Origin: SG8-38 sp041576815
GTDB lineage: Bacteria; Myxococcota_A; Polyangia; Polyangiales; Houyiibacteriaceae
Direction of reading: 5' to 3'
Length of the DNA stretch: 64,000 nucleotides
Assembly (NCBI GenBank): GCA_041576815.1
Contig: JBFGKE010000017.1
Location: 1 to 64,000, forward strand
A program made the position numbers and the translations under genes. This document shows positions 36,382 to 46,008 of the stretch, in pieces (position 1 is the first letter of the stretch; the number at the start of each line of letters is the position of its first letter). The notes beneath the pieces were generated by a model, which saw nothing but the letters and a program-made list of their open reading frames with translations, did no database searches and was not told where the DNA came from.

Positions 36382-37356
36382 GTGCCTAGTCCTCGCCAAA
36401 GACGATTTTCAGTTGCGATCATCCTCGCAACGCTTGCCGTGTGCGCTTTCTTCCTGGCGCAAGGGACGACCCGCGTCTTGGCCTCCGAGCTCCTCGCTGC
36501 CGACGCAACACCCGCCCCTCGGACATCCCGTGGTTTGACGCGAGCGCAGCCGGCGTTTCTTCGAAAGCGTGACGCGGCGATCATCTTGCGGCGCAACATC
36601 TTCGATTCCGCACGAGGCGATCTCACGGCAGAGCCGCTTCCCGAGCTCCCGCTCGGAGCGGACGGTCAACCCATTGCAGAGTGGGACCCGAGCCAACCTC
36701 CTCCCAAGTGCATCGGAAAGCTTCGGCTGGTCGGTTCCGTCGTGAGCCCTCGCGACCCGGAGTGGTCGTTTGCAGCGATCGCGGGAACCAACGATGGAAA
36801 AACCATGCTTTATCGCGAGGGCTCGACCATCGACGGCTCGAGGGTGGTCGCGGTGAACGCGTCGAGCGTCGTGATGGCAGGCTCGGGCGGCGCATGTCAG
36901 CTGCTGATGTTCGAGGAAGAAGAAATTGGACCGGCAACGCCGAGACTCGCAGCGAGCCCTGCTGCCGCGGCTTCGAACGCGCGCAACGCGGGGCTGAGCG
37001 ACCAGGAGCTCGACGAAGGCATCGAAAAGATCAGCGACACAAACTTCAAAATCCAACGAAGCCTGGTCGACAAAGCTCTGGCAAACCAGGGCAGCTTGAT
37101 GAGAACGGCGCGCGTGATTCCTCACGAACAGGACGGGCGAGTCGTCGGCGTCAAGCTGTACGGGATTCGCCGAAACAGCCTGCTCGGTCGCCTCGGAATT
37201 CGAAACGGCGACATGCTTCGGACCATCAACGGATTCGACATGACGAGCCCAGACTCCGCGCTCGAGGCCTACTCACGACTTCGCAGCGCGGACAAGCTCT
37301 CACTCGCCGTGAAACGGCAAAACAGAGAACTGACCATCGACTACAACATCGAATGA
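36382..37356 (+). CDS. gspC: Type II secretion inner-membrane protein GspC
   Basis: A 324-residue bitopic protein. It has a short cytoplasmic tail, a transmembrane helix near 10-28, an HR domain (ILRRNIFDS, then KLRLVGSVVSPRDPEWSFAAI) and a C-terminal PDZ domain (LYGIRRNSLLGRLGIRNGDMLRTINGFD). It links the inner-membrane platform to the GspD secretin. The longest frame starts at TTG 36364, but that codon is inside the -12 element of the predicted sigma-54 promoter, so GTG 36382 is used. It opens the gspC-N operon. Confidence 0.87.
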   Translation: MPSPRQRRFSVAIILATLAVCAFFLAQGTTRVLASELLAADATPAPRTSRGLTRAQPAFLRKRDAAIILRRNIFDSARGDLTAEPLPELPLGADGQPIAEWDPSQPPPKCIGKLRLVGSVVSPRDPEWSFAAIAGTNDGKTMLYREGSTIDGSRVVAVNASSVVMAGSGGACQLLMFEEEEIGPATPRLAASPAAAASNARNAGLSDQELDEGIEKISDTNFKIQRSLVDKALANQGSLMRTARVIPHEQDGRVVGVKLYGIRRNSLLGRLGIRNGDMLRTINGFDMTSPDSALEAYSRLRSADKLSLAVKRQNRELTIDYNIE

Positions 37357-37378
37357 CGCACCAAGGCGGGAATGAATC

Positions 37379-40141
37379 GTGACCTCTAGAAAACAGCTCG
37401 TTTGCTTGATCGCTGGCTCGCTGCTGCTCGCAACGGGGCATGGCGCAGTGGCCCAGCAGGAAGAAGCCAAACCCAAGACACCGCCCGCGCGACTTCCCTC
37501 CGCCCCGGTGCCTCTCCGGCCGCCGCCGCAGGACATGCCCCAGCCACCGCCAACGACGCCCAAGGCGGCACCTGCAGAAGCCGACGAGGAAATCGAGCTC
37601 GAAAATGAGCTGCCTCAGTTCGAGACCGGCGTCGAGTTCAAGCCCATGTCGCCGAGAGCCCGCGTCACTTTCAATCTCGAGGAAGCCGAGCTTCCCGATC
37701 TCGTTCGCCTGATTTCGAACATGACGGGTCGCCGGTTCATCTTGCCGACGAAGACGCGCACGATCAAAGCCACGGTGTTTGCCCCGACCAAAGTCACCGT
37801 GGCCGAGGCATATCAAGCCTTCTTGTCGGTGCTCGAGCTCAACGGACTGACCGTGGTGCCGTCCGGCCGCTACTTGAAGGTCGTCGAAACCAAGGAGCCG
37901 CAGCGGTTCACCATTCCGATCTACGAAGACGGCAGCGCCGTCCCGGCATCCGAACGCTACATTACGCGGATTCATCACCTCGAGCACATTTCCGCGGAGG
38001 ACGTGACGGTGCTGCTGTCGCGTTTCGCGTCCAAGTCTGGAGCCATCACGACGTATGCGCCTACGAACATGCTCGTCCTGACCGATACCGGTGCCCAAGT
38101 GCGCAGAATGCTTCGTTTGATCGCCGCAGTCGACGTGCCCCGAAGCGGCACGCAGACCTGGATCGAGCCGATCCATCACGCGACTGCGTCAGACATGGCT
38201 GAACGGCTGTTGGAGATCTTTGCTGTCGACACGGGAACGACCGCAAAGGCTGCCAAGCCCGCGCGATCGCCGGCTGCAAAGGCAAAAGCAAAGTCTGATC
38301 CGACAGCGGTGCTCGGCAGCACCTCGGCAGAGCCCACCATCCGCAACATCATCGCGGACGAGCGGACGAACTCCCTGATCATCATTGCCACCGAGCGGTC
38401 CTACCTTCGCATTCTCGAAATGATCCGTCAGCTCGACGTGGCACTCGAGGGGGAGGGACGCATTCACGTTCACTACGTGCAACACGGAGCCGCGACTGAC
38501 ATCGCGACCGCTCTCACTGCCCTCGTCGGCGCGTCAGCTCCGAGGGCGACTGGCGCTGCGGGACGAGCGCAAGCCGCGCGGGCAGCGGCCTCGTCTTCGG
38601 CTAGCGGCTCCTTGTTCGAGGGCACCGTCGCGGTCACGGCTTACGAGCCATCCAACGCGCTCGTGATCACCTCGTCGCTCCACGACTACACGGCGCTCAA
38701 GCGCGTCATCCAACGGCTCGATGCGCCGCGAAAGCAGGTGTTCATTGAAGCGGTCGTGATGGAGCTAGGCATCGAGCGCACCTCGGATCTCGGCTTTGCG
38801 TTTCACGGGGGCGCGGGCGACTTTCCGACCGATGGCTCGCTTTCGCTCTTTGGTTTCAATGCACCGAACTCGATCGACATCACGCAGAACAACCTGACGG
38901 GCCTGGCACTCGGCGTTCGGGGCCCGACCATCGAAAACTCGCAGCAGCTCGTTGGTTTCTCCGTCCCAGGCTTCGGCGTGGTGGTGACGGCGTTGGCTCA
39001 GTCAGGTGACGCGGACGTGCTCTCGACACCGCACATCATCGCCATCGACAACACCGAAGCGGAGATCAGCGTGGGCGAGAACATCCCGCTTCAGACCAAC
39101 GGCATCGCGCCGGGCGCTTTCGCGGGCGCAGGGAGCCTCGGCGCCCTTGGCGTCGCCCAACAGGGCGGTCAGGACCTCGGCAACCTCGCAGGTCTAGCGG
39201 GCGGCCTCGGAAGCGTCGCGCGTCAGGACGTCGGTACGACGATCCGAGTCGTTCCGCACATCAATGCCAACAACGAGGTTCGGCTCGAGATCGAAGAAGA
39301 GATCTCCGAGCAGGGTGCGACTTCGGGCACGCTCGGCGTGGTTTCGATCAACCGCCGGACTGCGCGGACCGAGGTGATGGTGCGCGATCAGCAGACGATC
39401 GTCATCGGCGGGCTCATGCGCGACGCCATTCAGAACCAGGAGGACAAAGTGCCCGTCCTCGGCGACATCCCAATCCTGGGCGCGCTCTTCCGGCGGACCA
39501 ACAAGCAGAAGCGCAAGACCAACCTGCTTTTGATTCTCACGCCGTACATCATTCGCGACCCCGGCGACCTGAGGGAAATCTTCGAGCGAAAGATGCAGGA
39601 GCGGCAGCAGATGATCGACCGCTACTTCGTTTTCGGCGAGGACAAGTTCGAGCCGCACATCGACTATTCGCGCACCCGAGGGCTCGTCTCCGAGATCGTG
39701 AACGAGATCGACGGCGTCGAGGAGGAAATACGTCTCGCGCAGGCGGCGGAGCTCGAGCCGCCCCCGGATCACGTGCCTCGCCCTCCGATTGGGCCCTATC
39801 AAGCGCCCGCGCCTCGAGAGGAAGACGACACGATGGTGATCGGCCCCGACGGAGTCGAGGAACCGATCCCGCCGACACCGGATGACGAGGAGGAGGAAGG
39901 CAGCGCGGCTCCTCCGCCCGCCGATGAAGAACCGGCGCACGGGGCGGAGCCCGAGGAAGCGATCGAACCGGACGCGTCAGACGAGCCGATCGAGCCCGAT
40001 GCGGAGCCAGAAGAAGCGATCGAGTCGGACGACGCTGAAGCGGCGCCGGTCGAAACCGCGGACACCGTCGAGCCCACGCCCGAGGCCCCCGAAGAGACTC
40101 CGCAGCCCGCCAACCAAGAAGCCCCCGGAGCCATCCAATGA
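37379..40141 (+). CDS. gspD: Type II secretion secretin GspD
   Basis: A 920-residue outer-membrane secretin, longer than the usual 650-750. The signal peptide is 1-25 (AVA-Q), then a proline-rich linker of about 50 residues, N0-N3 domains (N1-N3 units such as ITRIHHLEHISAEDVTVLLSRF), and the secretin core (VPVLGDIPILGALFRR near 685-700). A C-terminal acidic tail of about 140 residues is rich in Glu, Pro, Asp and Ala. Family secretins end in an S domain bound by a pilotin; this acidic tail is unusual. GTG 37379 follows AAGGCGGG. The stop overlaps gspE (ATGA). Confidence 0.93.
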   Translation: MTSRKQLVCLIAGSLLLATGHGAVAQQEEAKPKTPPARLPSAPVPLRPPPQDMPQPPPTTPKAAPAEADEEIELENELPQFETGVEFKPMSPRARVTFNLEEAELPDLVRLISNMTGRRFILPTKTRTIKATVFAPTKVTVAEAYQAFLSVLELNGLTVVPSGRYLKVVETKEPQRFTIPIYEDGSAVPASERYITRIHHLEHISAEDVTVLLSRFASKSGAITTYAPTNMLVLTDTGAQVRRMLRLIAAVDVPRSGTQTWIEPIHHATASDMAERLLEIFAVDTGTTAKAAKPARSPAAKAKAKSDPTAVLGSTSAEPTIRNIIADERTNSLIIIATERSYLRILEMIRQLDVALEGEGRIHVHYVQHGAATDIATALTALVGASAPRATGAAGRAQAARAAASSSASGSLFEGTVAVTAYEPSNALVITSSLHDYTALKRVIQRLDAPRKQVFIEAVVMELGIERTSDLGFAFHGGAGDFPTDGSLSLFGFNAPNSIDITQNNLTGLALGVRGPTIENSQQLVGFSVPGFGVVVTALAQSGDADVLSTPHIIAIDNTEAEISVGENIPLQTNGIAPGAFAGAGSLGALGVAQQGGQDLGNLAGLAGGLGSVARQDVGTTIRVVPHINANNEVRLEIEEEISEQGATSGTLGVVSINRRTARTEVMVRDQQTIVIGGLMRDAIQNQEDKVPVLGDIPILGALFRRTNKQKRKTNLLLILTPYIIRDPGDLREIFERKMQERQQMIDRYFVFGEDKFEPHIDYSRTRGLVSEIVNEIDGVEEEIRLAQAAELEPPPDHVPRPPIGPYQAPAPREEDDTMVIGPDGVEEPIPPTPDDEEEEGSAAPPPADEEPAHGAEPEEAIEPDASDEPIEPDAEPEEAIESDDAEAAPVETADTVEPTPEAPEETPQPANQEAPGAIQ

Positions 40142-41916
40142 GCTTCGAGCAGCGCTACATCGGTGAGATTCTCGTTCGCCGGGGCGCGCTCGAGCCCGAG
40201 CAGCTGGAAATTGCGCTCGAGACGGCTGCGGAACGCGCGGTGGACCTCACTGACTTCTTGGTGGCGACGCGCGCAGTCGAGGAGGACAAGGTGGTTCGCG
40301 CGCTCGCCGACGAAGTCGGCATGGAATACCTCGAGAAGATCGTCACCGACGTGATACCGGAGGAGCTCATCGATGCGGTTCCAATCAACTTCGCGAGACA
40401 GAACCGTGTGCTGCCGCTGACCCAGTCGGACGACGACGTGCGTGTCGCGGTCGCGAATCCGCTCGATCCCTTTCCAATCGACGATTTGCGCATCCTGCTC
40501 GGAAAGACGATCACACCGGTCGCGGCCTCCGAAGAAACGATCGACGACGCGATCAACCGCGTCTACGAACGCAAGGACGAAACTGCGCTCGCCGATGCCA
40601 AGGAAGGCGAAGAGGTCGAGGAGCTGCGCGACCTGATCGACATGACCGACGAGGCGCCGGTCATTCGTTGGGTCAACAATTTGTTCTACACGGCCGTCAA
40701 AGAGCGTGCGTCGGACATTCACATCGAGCCCACGGAGGACAACGTGATCGTTCGGTATCGCGTCGATGGTCGGCTCGTACCCCGAAAAGAAGCAAATCGA
40801 GGCTTCTTGGCCTCGATCGTGAGCCGTGTGAAGATCGAGGCCGGACTCAACATCGCCGAGAAGCGGCTCCCTCAGGATGGCCGCATCACCAAGAAAATCG
40901 CAGGCAAGGTGATCGACGTGCGTGTGTCGACCATCCCGACCGCGAAGGGCGAGCGCGTCGTCATGCGTCTGCTCGACAAGGAGCAGGTGCTCTTGAATTT
41001 GATCGATCTCGGCTTTGCGCGGAGGGAGCTCGATCAGCTCGAGATGCTCATCGCTCGCCCAAACGGGATCATCCTCGTCACGGGTCCCACCGGCTCGGGT
41101 AAGACGACGACGCTCTATGCGTGCCTCAACAAGATCAACACGCCCGAGAAAAACATACTCACCGCCGAAGATCCGGTGGAGTACGAGCTTCGAGGCATCG
41201 GCCAGATGCAGGTTCAGCCGAAGATCGGCCTGACGTTCGCTTCGGGTATGCGGAGCTTCCTCCGCCAGGACCCGGACGTGATCATGGTCGGCGAGATTCG
41301 AGACCACGAGACCGCAGAGATCGCCATTCACGCATCGCTAACGGGCCACCTGGTGCTGTCCACCCTTCACACCAACGATGCGCCGAGCGCGATCACGCGA
41401 CTCGTAGACATGGACGTTCAGGCGTACCAAATCTCGTCGTCGGTCCTGGCCGTGTTGGCGCAGCGACTCGTGCGGCGGCTCTGCGAGCACTGTAGGAGCC
41501 CGTACACGCCGACCGCGCAAGACCTTCGCGAGCTCGGCATCGACGCATCGGTCGCGCAGGAAAAGCTCGCCGAGCTCAAGCGGGTGGCTGCGACCACCGT
41601 CCTCGGGAGCGAAAGGCCGTCGACGCTGCCGGACCCGCACGCGGGCGACGCGGGGCCCTTGACGTTCTATCACCACGCGGGGTGCGAGGAGTGCAGCAAC
41701 ACCGGTTACCGAGGCCGAATCGGCATCTTCGAGCTGATGATGATCGACGAGCCCGTTCGCCGTGAGATTCTCAACAACAGCGATGCAAAGACGATCCAAC
41801 GCGTGGCCCAACAGCAAGGGATGCGTCTGCTCCGGGAAGATGGCGCTCGCCAAGTCGTCGCGGGCGTGACCAGCGTCGAAGAGGTGCTCGCCGCCACCCA
41901 AGCTGCAGAGGTTTGA
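40138..41916 (+). CDS. gspE: Type II secretion ATPase GspE
   Basis: A 592-residue hexameric ATPase. The N1E-type domain interacts with GspL. The C-terminal ATPase has Walker A GPTGSGKTTTL near residue 316, an Asp box (DPVEYELRGIGQMQVQ), Walker B in MVGEIRDHETAEIA, and a zinc-binding CxxC pair (CEHC and CEEC). The insert between the two CxxC pairs is about 65 residues. Its start overlaps the gspD stop. Confidence 0.96.
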   Translation: MSFEQRYIGEILVRRGALEPEQLEIALETAAERAVDLTDFLVATRAVEEDKVVRALADEVGMEYLEKIVTDVIPEELIDAVPINFARQNRVLPLTQSDDDVRVAVANPLDPFPIDDLRILLGKTITPVAASEETIDDAINRVYERKDETALADAKEGEEVEELRDLIDMTDEAPVIRWVNNLFYTAVKERASDIHIEPTEDNVIVRYRVDGRLVPRKEANRGFLASIVSRVKIEAGLNIAEKRLPQDGRITKKIAGKVIDVRVSTIPTAKGERVVMRLLDKEQVLLNLIDLGFARRELDQLEMLIARPNGIILVTGPTGSGKTTTLYACLNKINTPEKNILTAEDPVEYELRGIGQMQVQPKIGLTFASGMRSFLRQDPDVIMVGEIRDHETAEIAIHASLTGHLVLSTLHTNDAPSAITRLVDMDVQAYQISSSVLAVLAQRLVRRLCEHCRSPYTPTAQDLRELGIDASVAQEKLAELKRVAATTVLGSERPSTLPDPHAGDAGPLTFYHHAGCEECSNTGYRGRIGIFELMMIDEPVRREILNNSDAKTIQRVAQQQGMRLLREDGARQVVAGVTSVEEVLAATQAAEV

Positions 41917-41919
41917 TGC

Positions 41920-43143
41920 ATGGCCGTCTATGCGTACAAAGGCGTCGACGCCCGCGGGAAGTCGGTCAAGGGTGTCCGCGACGCAGACAGCGCGAAGTCG
42001 CTTCGGAACGTACTCAAGCGTGACGGAATTCTCGCGACGGAGATCCTCGAGCAGTCCGAGGCGGCGCGGCAGGCGGCACGAAACATCGACTTCGGTCGTT
42101 TGTTCCGTCGGGTCAAGCCGATAGATGTCGCCATTGCGACGCGACAGCTATCGGTCCTTCTGCGTTCCGGCGTTCCGTTGGTCGAGGCGCTCAGCGCGCT
42201 GATCGAGCAGCTCGATCATCCCGAGCTCAAGACCGCGTTCACCGACACCCGGAACCAGGTCAACGAGGGCGCCACGCTCGCCGCTGCCCTGAGGGCCCAC
42301 CCGAAGATCTTTCCCTCGCTGTACGTGAACATGGTGGCAGCGGGAGAAGCGTCCGGGACACTCGAAGAGGTGCTCGCGCGGCTTGCCGAGTTCTTGGACG
42401 ATCAAACGCGCCTCCAGAGCAAGGTCCGCGGCGCGCTCGCCTACCCGCTGGTCATGGCGGTGGTGGTCGTCCTGATCCTGTTCCTGATGATGTCGGTCGT
42501 GGTGCCGAAGGTCACCGCGATCTTCGAAAACTTCAACCAGACGCTGCCTTGGTACACCAGCCTGTTGATTTGGGTCAGCGACCTGTTCAGCAACTACTGG
42601 TGGCTGATCGCCTTGCTCACCGCGGCGGGGATCTACTACTTTCAGCGCTGGCGCAGCACCGAGGAGGGTCGCAAGAAGTGGGACCTCTTCGTTCTCGAGA
42701 TCCCGATCTTCGGTCCGCTCCTGACGATGGTCGCGGTGGCCAGGTTTGCAAGGACGCTCGCGACGCTGCTGGCGAGCGGCGTGCCCGTGCTCACCGCGAT
42801 GGACATCACCCGGAACGTTCTCGGCAACACCGAGCTCATGCGGGTCGTGGAAGACGCGAGGGCGAGCGTTCGCGAGGGCGAAGGGATCGCCAAACCCCTC
42901 CGGCAAGGGGGCCGCTTCCCTCCGATCGTCACCCACATGATCGCCGTAGGCGAGCGCTCGGGGCAGCTCGAAGAGATGCTGATCCACGTGGCCGACGCCT
43001 ACGACCAGCAGATCGAGGTACGCGTCGGCGCACTCACTTCGGTTCTCGAGCCGCTTTTGATCGTCGTCATGGGAACGGTCGTCGGCGGGATTGCGTTTGC
43101 CATTCTGATGCCCCTTCTCAAGCTGAACGAGATGATTCAATGA
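41920..43143 (+). CDS. gspF: Type II secretion inner-membrane platform protein GspF
   Basis: A 407-residue polytopic protein with two repeated GspF/PilC domains (first ATRQLSVLLRSGVPLVEALSAL, second ARFARTLATLLASGVPVLTAMD) and three transmembrane helices. The N-terminus is AYKGVDARGKSVKGV. ATG 41920 has GAGG upstream. Confidence 0.96.
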   Translation: MAVYAYKGVDARGKSVKGVRDADSAKSLRNVLKRDGILATEILEQSEAARQAARNIDFGRLFRRVKPIDVAIATRQLSVLLRSGVPLVEALSALIEQLDHPELKTAFTDTRNQVNEGATLAAALRAHPKIFPSLYVNMVAAGEASGTLEEVLARLAEFLDDQTRLQSKVRGALAYPLVMAVVVVLILFLMMSVVVPKVTAIFENFNQTLPWYTSLLIWVSDLFSNYWWLIALLTAAGIYYFQRWRSTEEGRKKWDLFVLEIPIFGPLLTMVAVARFARTLATLLASGVPVLTAMDITRNVLGNTELMRVVEDARASVREGEGIAKPLRQGGRFPPIVTHMIAVGERSGQLEEMLIHVADAYDQQIEVRVGALTSVLEPLLIVVMGTVVGGIAFAILMPLLKLNEMIQ

Positions 43144-43152
43144 GGACCATGC

Positions 43153-43575
43153 ATGGCTCGAAGAAGACGAGGAGAGCGAGTTTCGTTGCCGTGGGAGCGG
43201 CGGCGAAGCCCCTTGCGCGGCGTGCTGGAGAGGACTCGATGGAAGGCGCTGCTGGGGCTCGCACTGCTGGCGGCGCTCGGGATCGGTCTCACGAAGCACA
43301 CCCAGCACCGGATTCGCGTGCGCAACACCGAAGTCGCCATCGCGCAAGTCAAACAGGCGATCGATCGATTCCGCGCGGATGTCGGCCGCTGTCCGAGGTC
43401 GAACACCGAGCTGTTGCATCCACCTCTTTCCCAGAAGCACTACCTCGACGTGATGCCCGAGGACGGCTGGGGACGACCTCTGTCGATCCGCTGCCCAGGG
43501 TATTTCGAAGAAGAAGCGGACGTGATTTCGGCGGGCCCGAGCGGCTCGCTTTTGAAGGCCGACAACATTCAATGA
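43153..43575 (+). CDS. GspG-like protein without prepilin cleavage site
   Basis: A 140-residue protein. After a basic N-terminus it has one hydrophobic helix (about 30-46) and then a soluble domain that follows GspG: NTEVAIAQVKQAIDRFRADVGRCP, then MPEDGWGRPLSIRCPG, then DVISAGPSG. The Gly-Phe-Thr-Leu-x-Glu prepilin peptidase motif is missing, so it should not be processed like a pseudopilin and may stay anchored in the membrane. The last residues (KADNIQ) resemble those of gspG (TEDDIQ), suggesting duplication. It lies between gspF and gspG. Confidence 0.75.
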   Translation: MARRRRGERVSLPWERRRSPLRGVLERTRWKALLGLALLAALGIGLTKHTQHRIRVRNTEVAIAQVKQAIDRFRADVGRCPRSNTELLHPPLSQKHYLDVMPEDGWGRPLSIRCPGYFEEEADVISAGPSGSLLKADNIQ

Positions 43576-43592
43576 AGGGAACGGGAAGCTCA

Positions 43593-43991
43593 ATGCGCAA
43601 CAACACCAACACACTTCACGAGCGGCTGGAGGCTCGGCGGCGGCGGCGCGAGGGGATGACGCTGATCGAGATCATGATCGTGATTACGATCTTCGCGATG
43701 ATCGCAGGCGGAGTGGCGGTGGCGCTGCTTCCACAGCTCGACAAGGCGCGGGAAAAGAGCACCAAGAGTGATGCTCAAGCGCTTCGCTCTGCGGTCATGC
43801 TCTACGTCGCCGACAACCCGAGGGCGTGCCCGACCGTCGAAGACCTCGTCAACGAGCGCTACCTCGACGGCGCCCGGCGAACGGCGGATGCCTGGGACAC
43901 GCCGTTTCAGATCACCTGTGAAGATGGCGACATCGCCGTCGTCTCCGCGGGCAAAGACCTCGAGTTCAGTACCGAGGACGACATTCAGTAG
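43593..43991 (+). CDS. gspG: Major pseudopilin GspG
   Basis: A 132-residue pseudopilin. Prepilin peptidase site REG-MTLIEIM has Glu at +5. The hydrophobic helix follows, then a globular domain with one Cys pair and the usual DAWDTPFQI and VVSAGKD motifs. ATG 43593 is used (GGGA upstream); ATG 43572, which overlaps the previous stop, is the alternative. It builds the pseudopilus that pushes substrates through GspD. Confidence 0.92.
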   Translation: MRNNTNTLHERLEARRRRREGMTLIEIMIVITIFAMIAGGVAVALLPQLDKAREKSTKSDAQALRSAVMLYVADNPRACPTVEDLVNERYLDGARRTADAWDTPFQITCEDGDIAVVSAGKDLEFSTEDDIQ

Positions 43992-43994
43992 CCC

Positions 43995-44684
43995 ATGACA
44001 CGGCGCGCTCCATCCCGGCCGACCGGCGGTTTCACCCTCATCGAGGTGATTCTGGTGGTGGCGATCATCGCGGTCGTCGTCACGGGGGCGACGTTCGGCT
44101 TGGGCGCGGTCACTAGAACTCGGCTGCGGTCGGCGGCTTTCAAGGTGGCCAGCGCCGCCCAGTTTGCGTACAACCGCTCGCTCACGCAGGGCACCACGAC
44201 GCGGCTCCATTTCGATTTCGAGAACCACACCATGGCGGTCGAGGAAACCGACACGCCCGTCACGCTCGCGACCGCCGAAGACCTCGACTCCGATACCGGC
44301 GAAGCGGTCGATCCGTGGGATCTTGCACGAAGCCGGCTCGAAGAGCCACTGAGCCCCATCGAGCCCACCTCGCCGTTTGGCCCGATCACGGACGCGCGCG
44401 GCAAAGCGTTGCCTCGCTATACCGCGAAGCCCGTCGGTGACGGCGTCGAAGTACACGCGCTGATCACGCCACACGATCTCGAGCCGCGAACCGAAGGCGA
44501 GGGATCGGTGTATTTCTTTCCAGGCGGATTGGCGGAGCAAGCGGTCATCCAGCTCAGCGACTCGAGTGAAACAGTTTACAGCGTCGAGATTCATCCGCTC
44601 ACGGGCAACGCACGGATTCACAACTTCGCGTACGAGCCGATCGACGACCTCGACGATGAAGGGGAAGTCGAGGATACGCTGTGA
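43995..44684 (+). CDS. gspH: Minor pseudopilin GspH
   Basis: A 229-residue pseudopilin with GG-FTLIEVILVVAII near residues 11-25 (Glu at +5). Its globular domain is larger than GspG and its C-terminus is acidic. Position H is inferred from order and size. GTG of gspI overlaps its stop. Confidence 0.85.
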   Translation: MTRRAPSRPTGGFTLIEVILVVAIIAVVVTGATFGLGAVTRTRLRSAAFKVASAAQFAYNRSLTQGTTTRLHFDFENHTMAVEETDTPVTLATAEDLDSDTGEAVDPWDLARSRLEEPLSPIEPTSPFGPITDARGKALPRYTAKPVGDGVEVHALITPHDLEPRTEGEGSVYFFPGGLAEQAVIQLSDSSETVYSVEIHPLTGNARIHNFAYEPIDDLDDEGEVEDTL

Positions 44685-45328
44685 GGGGGTCGGGCTTCAC
44701 GTTGCTGGAGGTGATGATCGCCGTAGCGATCCTCGGCCTGTCGTTGACCGCGATCTTCTCGAGCGAGGTGGGGGCCGCCAACGTCGCGGCCCGTGCGCGA
44801 CGGCAGAACACGGCCGTATCGCTCGCGCGCTGCAAGATGGGAGAAATCGAAGAGCTGATCGCCATCGAAGGGCTTCCGCTGGTCGAAAAAAAGGACACCG
44901 ATGGTTGCTGTGAGCACGCGCCCGTCGAGGGCTACGAGTGCGACTGGATCGTCGAGCGGATCATCCTCCCCGAGCTCGGCGGTGACGAAGAAGACGGGGA
45001 CGACGACGAAGAAGAGCGTGGCGCCTCCGAGACCCCGACCGAGCTGATCAACGAATCCGTCGACGAGGTCGAGAACGCCGGTGGGACGCCCCAAGAGGTG
45101 ATCGCCGGCCAGGCGGGGAACCTCGCCACCCTCGCGCTTCAGCTCGGCTTTCCGATTCTGAAACCATATCTCGAAGAACAGGTGCGTCGTGCCACCGTCA
45201 AGGTGCGATGGACTGAGGGGCCGCGGGAAGTCGGCTTCGACGTGATCCAATACCTGGTTTCCGAGCAACCGGCACTAGGCGAGGACGGAACCGTCGGAGA
45301 CCAAGCGCAGGCGGAGGAGCAGCAATGA
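44681..45328 (+). CDS. gspI: Minor pseudopilin GspI
   Basis: A 215-residue pseudopilin with G-FTLLEVMIAVAIL at 5-18. GTG 44681 overlaps the gspH stop. An acidic insert (GDEEDGDDDEEE near 102-113) and a long helical region make it larger than usual GspI proteins of about 120 residues. Order in the operon supports I. Confidence 0.82.
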   Translation: MRGSGFTLLEVMIAVAILGLSLTAIFSSEVGAANVAARARRQNTAVSLARCKMGEIEELIAIEGLPLVEKKDTDGCCEHAPVEGYECDWIVERIILPELGGDEEDGDDDEEERGASETPTELINESVDEVENAGGTPQEVIAGQAGNLATLALQLGFPILKPYLEEQVRRATVKVRWTEGPREVGFDVIQYLVSEQPALGEDGTVGDQAQAEEQQ

Positions 45329-46008
45329 AACGCGGCTTCACGCTCTTGGAAGTCATTCTCGCAGTGGCGATTCTCGCGCTGGTCGGCACGATGATCTACA
45401 GCGGATTTTCCCAAACCGCTTTGAACAAGGCGCGCGTAGAGCAAGACGTCGACCGCTCGCGCATCGTTCACATGGCACTCGAACGCATGGCGCGCGAGCT
45501 ACAAATGGCATTCGTGTCGACCCACACGAACCCGTCGCTCGACCTGCGCGTCGTCGAGACGGCGTTCATCGGCAAGAACAACGGAAGAGACGACCGAATC
45601 GACTTCACGTCGTTCTCGCACCGGCGTCTCTACCGAAATGCAAGGGAATCCGACCAGAACGAGATCAGCTACTTCGTCACGGAGCATCCGGACGATCCCG
45701 ACGTCCAGGTTCTCGCTCGTCGCGAGCAAAACCGAATCGACGACGATCCGCGACGCGGGGGTAAGTCGCAGATCATGGTGGAGGACGTCGAAGAGTTCAA
45801 CATCGAGTACTACGACCCGCTCCTGAGCGAGTGGGTTCAGACCTGGGACACCGAGGACGTTCTCGCGCAGCCCAACCGGTTACCCATGCAGGTGAGAATT
45901 AGACTCTCAGTGAAAGACCCACGACGTCCCCGTGAGTCGCAAACCTTCGGCACGCGCGTGAGCATCCCGCTCACCTTCGCTCTCAACCACGCGAACTACA
46001 ACCCATGA
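45325..46008 (+). CDS. gspJ: Minor pseudopilin GspJ
   Basis: A 227-residue pseudopilin with RG-FTLLEVILAVAIL at 3-16, then VDRSRIVHMALERMARELQMAF, typical of GspJ. It ends in a beta domain. The stop overlaps gspK (ATGA). Confidence 0.9.
   Translation: MKRGFTLLEVILAVAILALVGTMIYSGFSQTALNKARVEQDVDRSRIVHMALERMARELQMAFVSTHTNPSLDLRVVETAFIGKNNGRDDRIDFTSFSHRRLYRNARESDQNEISYFVTEHPDDPDVQVLARREQNRIDDDPRRGGKSQIMVEDVEEFNIEYYDPLLSEWVQTWDTEDVLAQPNRLPMQVRIRLSVKDPRRPRESQTFGTRVSIPLTFALNHANYNP

Noticed and set aside
42549..43592. Plus-strand frame extending gspG by about 350 codons upstream
   Set aside because: It overlaps gspF and the gspG-like gene in another frame and is Arg/Gly-rich; the prepilin motif must be close to the N-terminus.
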